From positions 1-64,000 of the forward strand of contig CASEOO010000045.1 of the NCBI GenBank assembly GCA_949289565.1: DNA of 64,000 nt, read 5' to 3'. Below the pieces are notes generated by a model. The model made no database searches. It was not told the DNA's origin and saw only the letters and a program-made list of their open reading frames with translations. The translations under genes were made by a program, and so were the position numbers. Positions 54,801-62,542 of this stretch are shown piece by piece. Numbering within the stretch: the stretch's first letter is position 1; each line of letters opens with the position of its first letter. This DNA is from an uncultured Bacteroidales bacterium (GTDB lineage Bacteria > Bacteroidota > Bacteroidia > Bacteroidales > UBA932).

Positions 54801-55005
54801 TAGGGAATGTGACCAGCTGTTCGACTTCTTCCGCCGCCATGCCTCCTGCTTCTGTCATTACTACGACAGTAGGTGCGTTCAGGTCAGGGAAGACATCCAC
54901 TTCAGTGCGGTTCGTTACATATACTCCAGCGGCCATCAGCAGCGCCGCGGCCACGAGTATCAGCAGTCTGTTGTTCAGTGAAAACTGTATTATCTTGTTC
55001 AGCAT
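51895..55005 (-). CDS. czcA: Heavy-metal efflux RND pump (CzcA/CusA family)
   Basis: 1036 residues, a full-length HME-RND inner-membrane antiporter with twelve transmembrane helices and two large periplasmic loops. The N-terminal FSLNNRLLILVAAALLMAAGVYV and RTEVDVFPDLNAPTVVVMTEA are typical. Helix 4 reads GSLVDDAIVDVENVWKHI, which carries the two acidic residues used for proton relay; this differs from the DFGxxxDGAVVxVEN form of zinc/cobalt pumps and from the copper/silver CusA form, so the metal is not assignable. Export of divalent or monovalent metals is expected. Coupled with the membrane-fusion and outer-membrane genes on either side. Confidence 0.94.
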   Translation of the reverse strand: MLNKIIQFSLNNRLLILVAAALLMAAGVYVTNRTEVDVFPDLNAPTVVVMTEAGGMAAEEVEQLVTFPIETAVNGATGVRRVRSSSTTGFSVVWVEFDWDMDIYLARQIVSEKIAMAAEELPENVGNPTLGPQSSILGELLIVGMTADSTSMLDLRTIADWTVRPRLLSTGGVAQVAVLGGDIKEYQVLIHPEKMKYYGVTLGEVMAVTRGMNQNTNGGVIYEYGNEYIVRGVVSTEDVKEMARSVIKTAGGAPVTLEDVADVQIGAQQPKLGLASEKGKPAVLVTVTKQPDTGTLELTAKLEEALKDLQKNLPPDVKISTDTFRQARFIESSISNVKSSLYEGAIFVVIVLILFLANVRTTIISLITLPLSILISILTLNWMGMTINTMSLGGLAIAIGSLVDDAIVDVENVWKHIRANKALPAAERQPILKVVFEASKEVRMPILNSTLIIVVSFVPLFFLSGMEGRMLAPLGVAFITALFASTLVALTLTPVLCSYMLDYKVKGDGVPKEAFLAVWLKKYYKTALEWVMRHKKSVVGATIALFCVALGLFFTLGHSFLPAFNEGSFTINVSSLPGISLEESDKIGRQAEELLLSIPEIQTVARKTGRAELDEHALGVNVSEIEAPFELKDRSHAELLAEVREKLSTISGANIEIGQPISHRIDAMLSGTQAGIAIKLFGDDLNRMFQIGNQIKDLISGVEGIADLNVEQQIERPEIKIIPKREMLAKYGISMPAFSEFVTVNMAGETVSQVYEQGKSFNLVVRAAESERGSIEDIKDLMIDDAYGNKLPLSYVADVVSSTGPNAINRENVKRKVVISANAAGRDMGSVVDDIRKIVDENIALPEGYHIEYGGQFESEKAASRVLLLTSIMSIIVIFLLLYMQFKSASQSGVVLLNLPLALIGGVFALLLTTGELSIPAIIGFISLFGIATRNGMLLISHYNLLREQGMPLYDSIIQGSLDRLNPILMTALSSALALIPLALKGGLPGNEIQSPMAKVILGGLLTSTFLNGFIVPVMYWWLHRKEADTPSKISE

Positions 55006-55073
55006 TGCTCGTATTTGTCAGCTAATCAGGTTTTATCTCGTATTTGTTTGTGTGGTGGGAATCTGGGGAATTG

Positions 55074-56285
55074 TCAGTGGTTGTGAGTGTGGGCCGGAAT
55101 AGCATTGCTCGCTGAGGCGAGCTTTACATTATAGGCTCCTTTTGTCACTACATTGTCGCCAGGTTTCAGTCCGGAAACTATTTCAGTGCGGATTCCGTCG
55201 CTTTCGCCCAGTTTCACTTCTTGCTTTTTATAGCAGCTTCCGTCCAGTTTCAGGTATACGAAATACAGTCCCTGTTCTTCAGTCAAGGCTGAGACAGGCA
55301 CGCTCAGCACATTGTTTCTCGTCCGTGTCAGAAGCCACACTTCGGCGAACGAGCCTGGTATGATGTCCCCGTTGTTTTTGAATTCGAAAGTGACAGGGAT
55401 GTAATATGCTGATTCCTTGGAACTTTGCCCTGTGGCGAGGAGCTTCCCGCCGAGATCTTTCAGATTATGTGCAGTTTCGTCATATTGCGTAGCGAAATTC
55501 GCTGATGTTATGTTTTGCAGCTGGGCGAAATGCCTCTGGGAGACATCTGCCTTCAGAATGAGAGTTCTGTCTTGGGTGACGCAGGCCAGGGGAGTTCCAG
55601 TGGCGACGAAATCACCTTCGCTGACGAAAATGTCCCGTATGCTGCCGTCGAACGGTGATTCGATCTGCACTCCTGTGCCGTCTGCATTAGGCTTCAAGGC
55701 TTCGTATGCCATACGGGAGTTTTCATAAGCCTCTTTTATGCGTATGAATTCTTTCTGCGAAACTATCTGGCTGTCCACAAGTCCGGCCGCCCGTTCGTAT
55801 TCGGCCTTGGCGGTTTCGTATGCTACTTTCGCTTTGCCGAGCCTGTTCCCGTCCTGGATGTTTTCAGAAAGGATAGAAAACATTGCCTGCCCCTTCTTTA
55901 CATTCGTGCCCTCGAACAGATTTCCGCTGAAAGAGACTATTCCGTCGGTGGGGGCGGCTATATTTTTTTCATCGCCCAATGCCGGAAGTATCTGCCCTCC
56001 GGTTTTGATGACGCCGGAAAAATTTCCCGGCGCAATGGCTTCCGCCACAATGCCTGCGGCTTCCGCTTTTTCAGGTGCAATGACAATTTCGTCCGAGTGG
56101 CCTGCTTCTCTGCCATGTCCGTGAGCTTCCTCGTGGTCATGCGGATCTTCGCCTTCATGGTCAGATACGGCTTCTGTGTGATGTCCGTCGTGGTCGTGTC
56201 CGGTTTCATGGTTGTGGCCTGCACCGCAGGACCATAGCAGGAGCAGTGCACAGGCCGCCCCAGGAATCAGTGCTGACAGTTTCAT
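55074..56285 (-). CDS. czcB: Metal efflux membrane-fusion protein with His-rich N-terminus (CzcB/CusB type)
   Basis: 403 residues from the ATG at 56285. A TTG start 21 bases further up is possible but would leave almost no leader from the TATCTTTG box. It is a lipoprotein (LLLLWSC, Cys20). Residues 24-63 hold twelve histidines with many Asp and Glu, a likely metal-binding segment, and the C-terminus ends in HTHNH. The body shows the usual barrel-sandwich and alpha-hairpin domains (AKVAYETAKAEYERAAGLVDSQIVSQKEF) of RND adaptors. It links the inner-membrane pump to the outer-membrane channel and may capture metal in the periplasm. It is the first gene of the efflux operon. Confidence 0.92.
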   Translation of the reverse strand: MKLSALIPGAACALLLLWSCGAGHNHETGHDHDGHHTEAVSDHEGEDPHDHEEAHGHGREAGHSDEIVIAPEKAEAAGIVAEAIAPGNFSGVIKTGGQILPALGDEKNIAAPTDGIVSFSGNLFEGTNVKKGQAMFSILSENIQDGNRLGKAKVAYETAKAEYERAAGLVDSQIVSQKEFIRIKEAYENSRMAYEALKPNADGTGVQIESPFDGSIRDIFVSEGDFVATGTPLACVTQDRTLILKADVSQRHFAQLQNITSANFATQYDETAHNLKDLGGKLLATGQSSKESAYYIPVTFEFKNNGDIIPGSFAEVWLLTRTRNNVLSVPVSALTEEQGLYFVYLKLDGSCYKKQEVKLGESDGIRTEIVSGLKPGDNVVTKGAYNVKLASASNAIPAHTHNH

Positions 56286-56313
56286 GATTTTCTGTATCGT
56301 TTTCAAATGTCTG

Positions 56314-56321
56314 CAAAGATA
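56314..56321 (-). promoter_or_regulatory. -7 box for the metal efflux operon
   Basis: On the minus strand this is TATCTTTG, a full match to TAnnTTTG, 28 bases before the chosen ATG. No clean -33 element is visible. No metal-regulator binding site or regulator gene was recognised nearby. Confidence 0.5.
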
Positions 56322-56419
56322 CCCCGCACTCCCCGCAACCCGGTTGCAATCAGTGAATAGGAAATCATCGGTACAGCTGGATATGCGGAAAATTTTATTG
56401 AAATTTTAATGTAATATAT

Positions 56420-56450
56420 TTTGAATTGAGATTGTGATTATATATCTTTA
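56420..56450 (+). promoter_or_regulatory. Promoter upstream of the small lipoprotein gene
   Basis: TTTG at 56420-56423, a 19-base spacer and TATCTTTA at 56443-56450 (one mismatch from the -7 consensus), 26 bases before the ATG. It lies in strongly AT-rich sequence, which weakens the call. Confidence 0.5.
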
Positions 56451-56476
56451 TACTACATCTTTATTTTGTGCCTGAT

Positions 56477-56845
56477 ATGAAAAAATTATTGTTTGTATGT
56501 GCTTGTGTCATTGCTTCTTTAATGTCCGTCTCATGTATGGAGTCCGATCTGGTCATCAACGATTTCAGCGTCTCTCCTGTTTCGTTGAAAAATGGTGAAG
56601 AACTTATGTTATCCGTAGAAATAAGCGAAGAGACGAATGTCAAGGGGATATCCGTTACTTTTTATTTTGATGATGTCTGTATCGGAGAGGTTACTTCAAA
56701 ACCATACAATCTGACATATCTTGTCACAGGTTACGACCCCGGTCCCCATACTGTCACATGCAGTGTCTCATATGACAGGAAAGGTTTTCTTGTTTCGCAA
56801 AGGGGAGGTAGCACCTATAGTGGTACAGTGTCGGTGATTGAGTAA
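56477..56845 (+). CDS. Small lipoprotein with one Ig-like domain
   Basis: 122 residues; lipobox ASLMSVSC (Cys17). The remainder (LVINDFSVSPVSLKNGEELMLSVEISEETNVKGISVTFYFDDV) reads as a single bacterial Ig-type beta-sandwich. No catalytic feature is seen. A GTG nine bases before the ATG could also start it, but the ATG gives the better signal peptide. It is separated by 47 bases from the sigma-like gene and may be the first gene of the right-hand block or unrelated to it. Confidence 0.75.
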   Translation: MKKLLFVCACVIASLMSVSCMESDLVINDFSVSPVSLKNGEELMLSVEISEETNVKGISVTFYFDDVCIGEVTSKPYNLTYLVTGYDPGPHTVTCSVSYDRKGFLVSQRGGSTYSGTVSVIE

Positions 56846-56892
56846 AGTAATCACTTAGCCAAACAGTATCTTTTTTAATGAGATTTTAAGGG

Positions 56893-57672
56893 ATGAATAC
56901 TGATTTTTCAATCCTGACTATGCATGACTTGAAAAGATTCTTGTCCGTCATGCCGCGTACGGCAGATGCCGATTTGGAGTTTGCGTGCCGTGTCGTAAAA
57001 AATGACCAAGAGGCAGTAGATTATTTTATCGGGGATTTCAGCCATCCTATATTGAATTATATTTATTCGAATGTCCTTTGGCTTAAATCAAATCCTGATA
57101 CGTATCAGGATTTGAGCGGGGATTATTATTTGTTTATTGCAGCTCCATTTGCTCCATTGGCCGGGTGGTCGAAAATAAAAGCCTACAAAGGTAAGAATAA
57201 TGCCAAGTTGTATTCTTATGTTAATAAAATAGCCTCAAATTATTTCAGGAAAAAAAGAAATGAATATGGAAAATATGATAAAAATCATATGAGACTTCTG
57301 GAGTATGTTGACTATCAGACTTTGTTGACATATGATTATTCAACCTGTGATGATTCTGTGGAGAGAACTATGTCAGAACGATTGGTAATGGAAGCATTCA
57401 GCCAGCTTTCTGATACTGACAAACGGGTTTTGGAATGTTTGTGTGTGCGAAAGATTCATTGGTCAAAAGCTTTCGAGGAATTGAGAATATATATGGATCC
57501 TACAGGCCCTGCCGGACTTTGGAAAGACTGGAGTATTGAAGAAAAACAGTCCGCAATGGATCGGGAATGGAAGCCTGTGCAGAAACAGTTTGCAATAGCC
57601 GGACTGAAAAAACGGGCTATTCTTCATTTGACGCGACGGTATTGTAAATTAATTGAAAGAGAACATGAGTAA
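56893..57672 (+). CDS. Sigma-70/ECF-like transcription factor
   Basis: 259 residues. The N-terminal third resembles sigma region 2 (DLEFACRVVKNDQEAVDYFIGDFSHPILNYIYSNVL followed by KLYSYVNKIASNYFRKKRNEYG). The region near residue 170 (LVMEAFSQLSDTDKRVLECLCVRKIHWSKAFEEL) resembles the region 4 helix-turn-helix. An atypical insertion lies between them, and the C-terminal 60 residues are extra. It is probably an ECF-type sigma or sigma-derived regulator for the genes that follow. A purine-rich AAGGG lies 4 bases before the ATG and a -7-like TATCTTTT at 56867. Its stop overlaps the next start by 8 bases, the usual layout for a sigma factor and its anti-sigma partner. Confidence 0.7.
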   Translation: MNTDFSILTMHDLKRFLSVMPRTADADLEFACRVVKNDQEAVDYFIGDFSHPILNYIYSNVLWLKSNPDTYQDLSGDYYLFIAAPFAPLAGWSKIKAYKGKNNAKLYSYVNKIASNYFRKKRNEYGKYDKNHMRLLEYVDYQTLLTYDYSTCDDSVERTMSERLVMEAFSQLSDTDKRVLECLCVRKIHWSKAFEELRIYMDPTGPAGLWKDWSIEEKQSAMDREWKPVQKQFAIAGLKKRAILHLTRRYCKLIEREHE

Positions 57673-59203
57673 TGACGGGAAAAAGATATCATATGATGAT
57701 CTATACGATTATATCTCCAATAATCTTGATGGAAAACGAATGTTAGAGGTGGAGAAAAATATAGTGGATAATAAAGAGTCGGAAGATGTTTTCCATATGA
57801 TGATGTTTGATTATCAATGTGAAAAAGATTATATCGATTCATTGATCGGTGAAGATCCTGAAAATAATGAAATTTTTTTCGATCAAAATCGACCAAATTC
57901 CGAAAATCAGACTCTATATGGTAAAGACAAACAAAAAAATCTTATTATGGATACTAAAAATTTCAAAGGATTGCCTGAAAATTTCGAGGCTGTAAAACAA
58001 GTAGTGGAAGATCTGACTCCATCTATTGAAAAGATGATTGCCGAAGGTGGCAGGGAAAATTATGAAATGTATGCCCAAGAGCTGATTCAGGAGCATTGTG
58101 GCAAGCCGAAGGAGACTGCGAAAGAAATCGTGGATGATTTATTGTCCGGTATTGCCGAATTTGATTCGCAATATGAGAGTCTGAAAACACATGATTCGGT
58201 CAATGTGTCGGATATCCTTGGCGACAAGTCCGATTCGGAAAAGAAGAATATTGTCATTAATTTTCTTGTAATGCTGAAAGCATTTGAGGCCGGGAAAAAT
58301 TTCTCCGAAAAGGAAATAGAGTCGTTTTACAATGAGTATGATAAACAAGATCTCGAGTCCTTGCTTCCTGAATTGAATGATGCCATCATGAAAAATGGCA
58401 TTGTAGATGAAATTATCGGAAAGATGGCTTATGAAGAAGAGCTGACTCCGGAGGAGATCGCCCAGTTCAAAGAGTTGGTGGAGAAAAATACGCCGGAGAA
58501 CAAGAGACTGCAGAAATTCTACACTGCTCTCGCTCTGTATCTTGCGACCTATGACGAAAAGATTGATTTGTCAGTAGACGGAAACAGGATTGAACCCAAA
58601 ACTATTGGAGCTTGTGCTGGTGCGGCTGTTGAATTCTCGTCAGTAACTGCGGATCTTGCAGCCGGCAATGTCGATCTTCCGACGTGGGCCAAGTGGGTGA
58701 AGTATATCTTTGCAGGACTGCTTATTGTGTCATTCATAGTTGCAACCGGTATTATAATAAGCTTTGCAGGAATCGGACTTATGGTTGTATTGATGGCAAT
58801 GTTCGGGCAAGGAGTCCTTTCTACGCTTATAGCATTTGCAATCGCAATTCCGGTCATAAAGGTTTTGGTGGACAAGACAGTGGAGTTTGGCGGGTGGTTG
58901 CTTGAAAAACTTGAACAGCCATACGAGAATGCAATAAAGAAACTCGTGTCAGTTGTCGGCTGGGCTGCATCCTTTGCCAAGGGGCAAATCGACAAGGTGA
59001 GGGCACGGATTACGAAGGAATATGGTTCGGAGAATAAAACTGAAGCGACTGCTTCGGTTATGAATGAAAACAAAGAAACGGAGACAGTTTCGGATGAGCA
59101 GCAGACATCATCAGCACAGGAAAAAGCTGAGAATGAGTACTCAGACAGCGGAAAGAAGAACAGCCGTACTGAAACAGACTTGAACTTCGACCTTGCATAT
59201 TAG
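57665..59203 (+). CDS. Membrane protein with anti-sigma-like N-terminus
   Basis: 512 residues from the ATG at 57665 (a TTG at 57653 is less likely). Residues about 10-60 (YDDLYDYISNNLDGKRMLEVEKNIVDNKES) recall the zf-HC2 anti-sigma layout but lack the zinc cysteines. The middle is acidic and helical. Residues about 340-405 are hydrophobic (YIFAGLLIVSFIVATGIIISF, then LSTLIAFAIAIPVIKVLV) and should form two or more membrane helices. The tail is a charged low-complexity stretch. It overlaps the sigma-like gene by 8 bases (ATGAGTAA), so it may hold the sigma factor at the membrane; this is inference from position and the weak domain resemblance. Confidence 0.65.
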   Translation: MSNDGKKISYDDLYDYISNNLDGKRMLEVEKNIVDNKESEDVFHMMMFDYQCEKDYIDSLIGEDPENNEIFFDQNRPNSENQTLYGKDKQKNLIMDTKNFKGLPENFEAVKQVVEDLTPSIEKMIAEGGRENYEMYAQELIQEHCGKPKETAKEIVDDLLSGIAEFDSQYESLKTHDSVNVSDILGDKSDSEKKNIVINFLVMLKAFEAGKNFSEKEIESFYNEYDKQDLESLLPELNDAIMKNGIVDEIIGKMAYEEELTPEEIAQFKELVEKNTPENKRLQKFYTALALYLATYDEKIDLSVDGNRIEPKTIGACAGAAVEFSSVTADLAAGNVDLPTWAKWVKYIFAGLLIVSFIVATGIIISFAGIGLMVVLMAMFGQGVLSTLIAFAIAIPVIKVLVDKTVEFGGWLLEKLEQPYENAIKKLVSVVGWAASFAKGQIDKVRARITKEYGSENKTEATASVMNENKETETVSDEQQTSSAQEKAENEYSDSGKKNSRTETDLNFDLAY

Positions 59204-59215
59204 TTTCAAACCTGT

Positions 59216-59254
59216 GAAAGAAGGTGATTGTGTTTTTTAGAGTCACCTTCTTTC
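59216..59254 (+). other. Perfect 12-bp stem-loop between operon genes
   Basis: Arms 59216-59227 (GAAAGAAGGTGA) and 59243-59254 are exact complements with a 15-base loop containing six T. It occupies most of the 71-base gap before the zincin-like gene. With no T-run after it, it may tune expression of the downstream genes rather than stop transcription. Confidence 0.65.
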
Positions 59255-59274
59255 AATTCATCAGATAAACAGAA

Positions 59275-59991
59275 ATGGATCCGATAACGATTGCCATAGG
59301 TGCTGCAACTGCAGTTACTATTGTCATAGTAAGAAAAGTCCGGGCAAAAAAAAGACTGGATGCGGAAAAAGACGCTTTCATTACAGCTTTGATCGAAGAG
59401 AACATGCTTGTAAAAGAGCAAGGAAAGGCATTGGCGCAAGTCGTGGCGCAGAATGCGACTGCATACATGAAAGAATCTCCAGATCTGATATTGGAACAAA
59501 AATGTGCCAATGTCCTGAAAGACTTTTTCCCTGATGGAATAGAGGCAAAATTCAACACTTTGCAGACGGAAGAAAGCAAGGAAAAGTTTGTTAAGGACCT
59601 GATATCAAAATTGAAAGATGTGATGGGGGTGGGCTTGAATGCCGTTATTTTCAAGGGTTTGGATGCCACTGATTGTGGCGTGTATCAATATATGGATGAA
59701 GAATACGGCAAGACCATTACGCTTAACAAAATTTATCTGTCAGAAAATCCGGTAGAATTAATCAAAACTGTTATTCATGAAATGAAACATGCAGTACAAT
59801 TTGAGGCAATATTCGAGGGGAATAAATTAGGATATTCTGACCAAAGGCTTGCGCAATGGCTTAGATGCATCGGGAAAGACAATTATGTCAAGGGGGACTA
59901 TTGCTATGAAGCGTATGCGCTTCAGGCAGTAGAACTTGATGCCAATATGTTTGTTGATGGTGTCATGGAAGAATTCGGTAAAAGCAATTAA
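59275..59991 (+). CDS. Membrane-anchored zincin-like protein (HExxH)
   Basis: 238 residues. An N-terminal hydrophobic helix (ITIAIGAATAVTIVIV) is followed by basic residues and then a soluble region, so the bulk is probably cytoplasmic. VIHEMKHAVQ at residues 166-175 contains the zinc motif HEMKH (His168, Glu169, His172), and Glu220 in VELDAN could be the third ligand, as in the HExxH...E arrangement of gluzincins and of toxin or injection-system metallopeptidases. No family name is certain. Peptidase activity is plausible because all three ligands and the catalytic Glu are present. Confidence 0.7.
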   Translation: MDPITIAIGAATAVTIVIVRKVRAKKRLDAEKDAFITALIEENMLVKEQGKALAQVVAQNATAYMKESPDLILEQKCANVLKDFFPDGIEAKFNTLQTEESKEKFVKDLISKLKDVMGVGLNAVIFKGLDATDCGVYQYMDEEYGKTITLNKIYLSENPVELIKTVIHEMKHAVQFEAIFEGNKLGYSDQRLAQWLRCIGKDNYVKGDYCYEAYALQAVELDANMFVDGVMEEFGKSN

Positions 59992-60004
59992 CTGGAATGA
60001 AGAG

Positions 60005-60466
60005 ATGAAATATAAAGATATTTGCGACTTGTTCGTAGACAAAACGATTAAAATCAGGACGGCTGTACGCGTCTCATTCTGTAAACCGTATGTGAGAAAG
60101 GCTGTTAATGAATGGTTGAAATCAGGAATAGAGCCCGATTTGACTGTGGAACTTAAGTTTGGACGCCAGGAAAAATCCATTGAATTGTCTGCACAGTCAC
60201 TTATACATGATTATGGCTTGTCTCCGTTGGATGCTCTTTTATTCATAGATTGGGCCAACAGGTCACCACAGGATGCGTTGCAGGCATTGCAGTCTTTGAG
60301 ACATAAGTCTACATTTGTTCCGGTTTCCATAACTGAAGAAATGTGGAAACAGGTAACACCGGAAGTTATGGAGGAATATCGAAAACTTGTGTCCGAAGAC
60401 AAGTTGAAGCAGGAAAGAATAGAGCGGCGGTATAACGAAATAGCAAACAGGGAAATCGATGAATAG
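60005..60466 (+). CDS. Small conserved-looking protein of unknown function in the AAA operon
   Basis: 153 residues from the ATG at 60005, 13 bases after the zincin-like gene; an earlier in-frame start at 59936 overlaps that gene and is rejected. It is mostly helical, with VRVSFCKPYVRKAVNEWLKSG near the start and a charged C-terminal helix (KLVSEDKLKQERIERRYNEIANREI). No signal peptide, membrane helix or catalytic motif is visible. Its stop overlaps the ATG of the AAA ATPase by 8 bases (ATGAATAG), suggesting that it is made in step with the ATPase as an adaptor or subunit. Function unknown. Confidence 0.7.
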   Translation: MKYKDICDLFVDKTIKIRTAVRVSFCKPYVRKAVNEWLKSGIEPDLTVELKFGRQEKSIELSAQSLIHDYGLSPLDALLFIDWANRSPQDALQALQSLRHKSTFVPVSITEEMWKQVTPEVMEEYRKLVSEDKLKQERIERRYNEIANREIDE

Positions 60467-62531
60467 TGAGTCTGTGGCATACTTGAGAAGCCAGTATGGC
60501 AAAGTTCAGGAAAAGATTAAATATGCCCTTCTTTCCGGGAAGCCTGTAATTTTCCTGCATACGCAAGAGATGGACATTGTTAATTATCTGATTGACAATA
60601 AATCGATTTATAAAGATTATAGTACGTTTTCTGATGTCGATAATGTCAAAGATGATCCCCTGCGTTATATAATGGACCTACGTGTATCGGATTCTGGTAT
60701 TCCCGTTACATTTACGAAGCCGAGATTATTCATATTATATAATATTGACGCAGACGGGAAGGGAAAGCTGGATTCTGATATCAGTACCGGGTTGTCGCGT
60801 TTCATTCAGCTATATACGGGCATGTCATTGCAAGGAAAAGTTAGAAGCCAAGGTATTCCGGATGCAGTAAAACGCACCGTTGTCATAGTCGTGATTCCCG
60901 CTATTGTTGAAATGCCGAAGGATCTGGAAACCTATTCTGAATATATAAGTGTGGAAGCAATGGAAGATGATGAAATGAAGGCTTTCATTACTTCTGAGAT
61001 TGTGAAATTGACGGATGGCTCAGCCGCATGTATGGCATCGGACAGCTATGGTTATGTGTTTCTGGAAAACAAAGATTTTCTTAGTGGTCTTGCAAGAAAT
61101 TTCAATGGTTTGACAAGAACGAAAATCAGTCAGATTCTCATACAGATAAAGCAGGAAATAGGGGTAGAATGTTTAAGAAACGGTGATCTGAATAACGATA
61201 TACTGAAGATAATACGGGCGGAGAAGGAAAAGTTGATTGCAAACTCTACGATACTTACCCTTATAAGGCAAAGTTCGAAAAAAACTGCTGCAGGTCTGGA
61301 AAATCTGGAAAGGTATCTGGAAAAGAAACGCAAGATCATTAAAGATCTTGAAGCAAACAGAAGACAATGGGGTACAGATGTCCCAAAAGGCGTGCTTGTA
61401 TCTGGCATACCAGGAAGTGGCAAGTCTCTGATGGCCAAAACCGCAGCAAGTATGCTCGGTCTCCCGTTGATAAAAATGGATATGGGAGATGTCCAGAATA
61501 AATATGTAGGTTCGTCCGAACGGAGAATGGTTGAGACCTTGGCTCTTGTAGAAGCTATGTCTCCATGCGTATTGTGGATAGATGAAATTGAGAAATCCTT
61601 GTCGGGAAGTGCGGGTCAGAGCAGCAATGATGTAACCAAACGTTTGTTCGGCAAATTTCTGACATGGATGCAGGAAAAAGAAGAGAAGCATATCTGCTGT
61701 TTTGTATTTGCTACTGCAAATGATATCAGTTCATTACCGTCCGAGCTTTTCAGGAGCGGACGTTTTGATGCCAAGTTCAGCACATATATGCCTTCATCCG
61801 GGGAGTGCGGGGAAATTTTCGCATCGCTTATAAACAAACAGAATAAGGACTATGTGGAAAATTTGGAGAAAGAAGGAATAGAAAGTGATTATCAGCTTTT
61901 TGATTCATCAAAACTTGATGCCCGGTTATTTGAAACATACTTAAACAGTGACCTGTGCCTTCCTGAAAAGGTAGATAGGGATTCATCGAGAGTGACCAGA
62001 GCCAACAAGTTTTTTACGGGGTCTGATATTGAGAATGTAGTGAAAGTCGCCAAGGAGATCTATGTTCTGGAAGCACCTCATCGTTCGGTTTCAGGGAATT
62101 TCGTATATGATACCGAGCTTTTCAAACTATGTATTGAGGAGTCTTTAATGCAAGTCCGTACTTATGGAGAAACAGATCTCTTGAATATTGCGAGTTGCTA
62201 TGCAGGGCTGGCATACAATAATTTTACACCTGCCTCAGGAACGGATATTATGCCGATATCCGGATACGATGAAGCTAGAAAAGAGATGATTGATGGCAGT
62301 AAGCAACACGTGTTGTATAAGTATCAACCGAAAATGCACATAAATCTCAGAAGAAAATACGGATTGAGGAAAAATGTTTCGGAATATAATGTTGAGAAAA
62401 CGTCTGATACAGAAAAGGATTTTTATGAGAACCTTGGAACAGATTATAACAGATGCTTGTATTGCATAGTCCGCAATGTCTTGAATGAGTCACGGGAAGA
62501 AATTATAGCTAAAAGAAAAGGCACAAGATAA
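60459..62531 (+). CDS. AAA ATPase, Ycf46-like
   Basis: 690 residues. The first 290 residues form a poorly conserved domain (RPRYIMDL-like and VIVVIPAIVEMPKDLE stretches) resembling the degenerate N-domain of Ycf46-type proteins. A canonical AAA module follows: Walker A GIPGSGKS at 316-323, pore-type segment KYVGSSERRM, Walker B VLWIDEIEK with Asp375-Glu376, sensor ATAND and the arginine finger RSGRFD. The C-terminal 250 residues are unassigned, including a possible lid (FTGSDIENVVKVAKEIYVLEAP). Ycf46-like ATPases have no established reaction; remodelling a membrane or protein complex is the usual guess. It is translationally coupled to the gene before it. Confidence 0.82.
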   Translation: MNSESVAYLRSQYGKVQEKIKYALLSGKPVIFLHTQEMDIVNYLIDNKSIYKDYSTFSDVDNVKDDPLRYIMDLRVSDSGIPVTFTKPRLFILYNIDADGKGKLDSDISTGLSRFIQLYTGMSLQGKVRSQGIPDAVKRTVVIVVIPAIVEMPKDLETYSEYISVEAMEDDEMKAFITSEIVKLTDGSAACMASDSYGYVFLENKDFLSGLARNFNGLTRTKISQILIQIKQEIGVECLRNGDLNNDILKIIRAEKEKLIANSTILTLIRQSSKKTAAGLENLERYLEKKRKIIKDLEANRRQWGTDVPKGVLVSGIPGSGKSLMAKTAASMLGLPLIKMDMGDVQNKYVGSSERRMVETLALVEAMSPCVLWIDEIEKSLSGSAGQSSNDVTKRLFGKFLTWMQEKEEKHICCFVFATANDISSLPSELFRSGRFDAKFSTYMPSSGECGEIFASLINKQNKDYVENLEKEGIESDYQLFDSSKLDARLFETYLNSDLCLPEKVDRDSSRVTRANKFFTGSDIENVVKVAKEIYVLEAPHRSVSGNFVYDTELFKLCIEESLMQVRTYGETDLLNIASCYAGLAYNNFTPASGTDIMPISGYDEARKEMIDGSKQHVLYKYQPKMHINLRRKYGLRKNVSEYNVEKTSDTEKDFYENLGTDYNRCLYCIVRNVLNESREEIIAKRKGTR

Positions 62532-62542
62532 ATCCAGATTCT

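Noticed and set aside
56286..56306. Earlier TTG start for the metal efflux adaptor
   Set aside because: It would leave only a few bases between the TATCTTTG box and the start codon, and the ATG at 56285 gives a normal lipoprotein signal.
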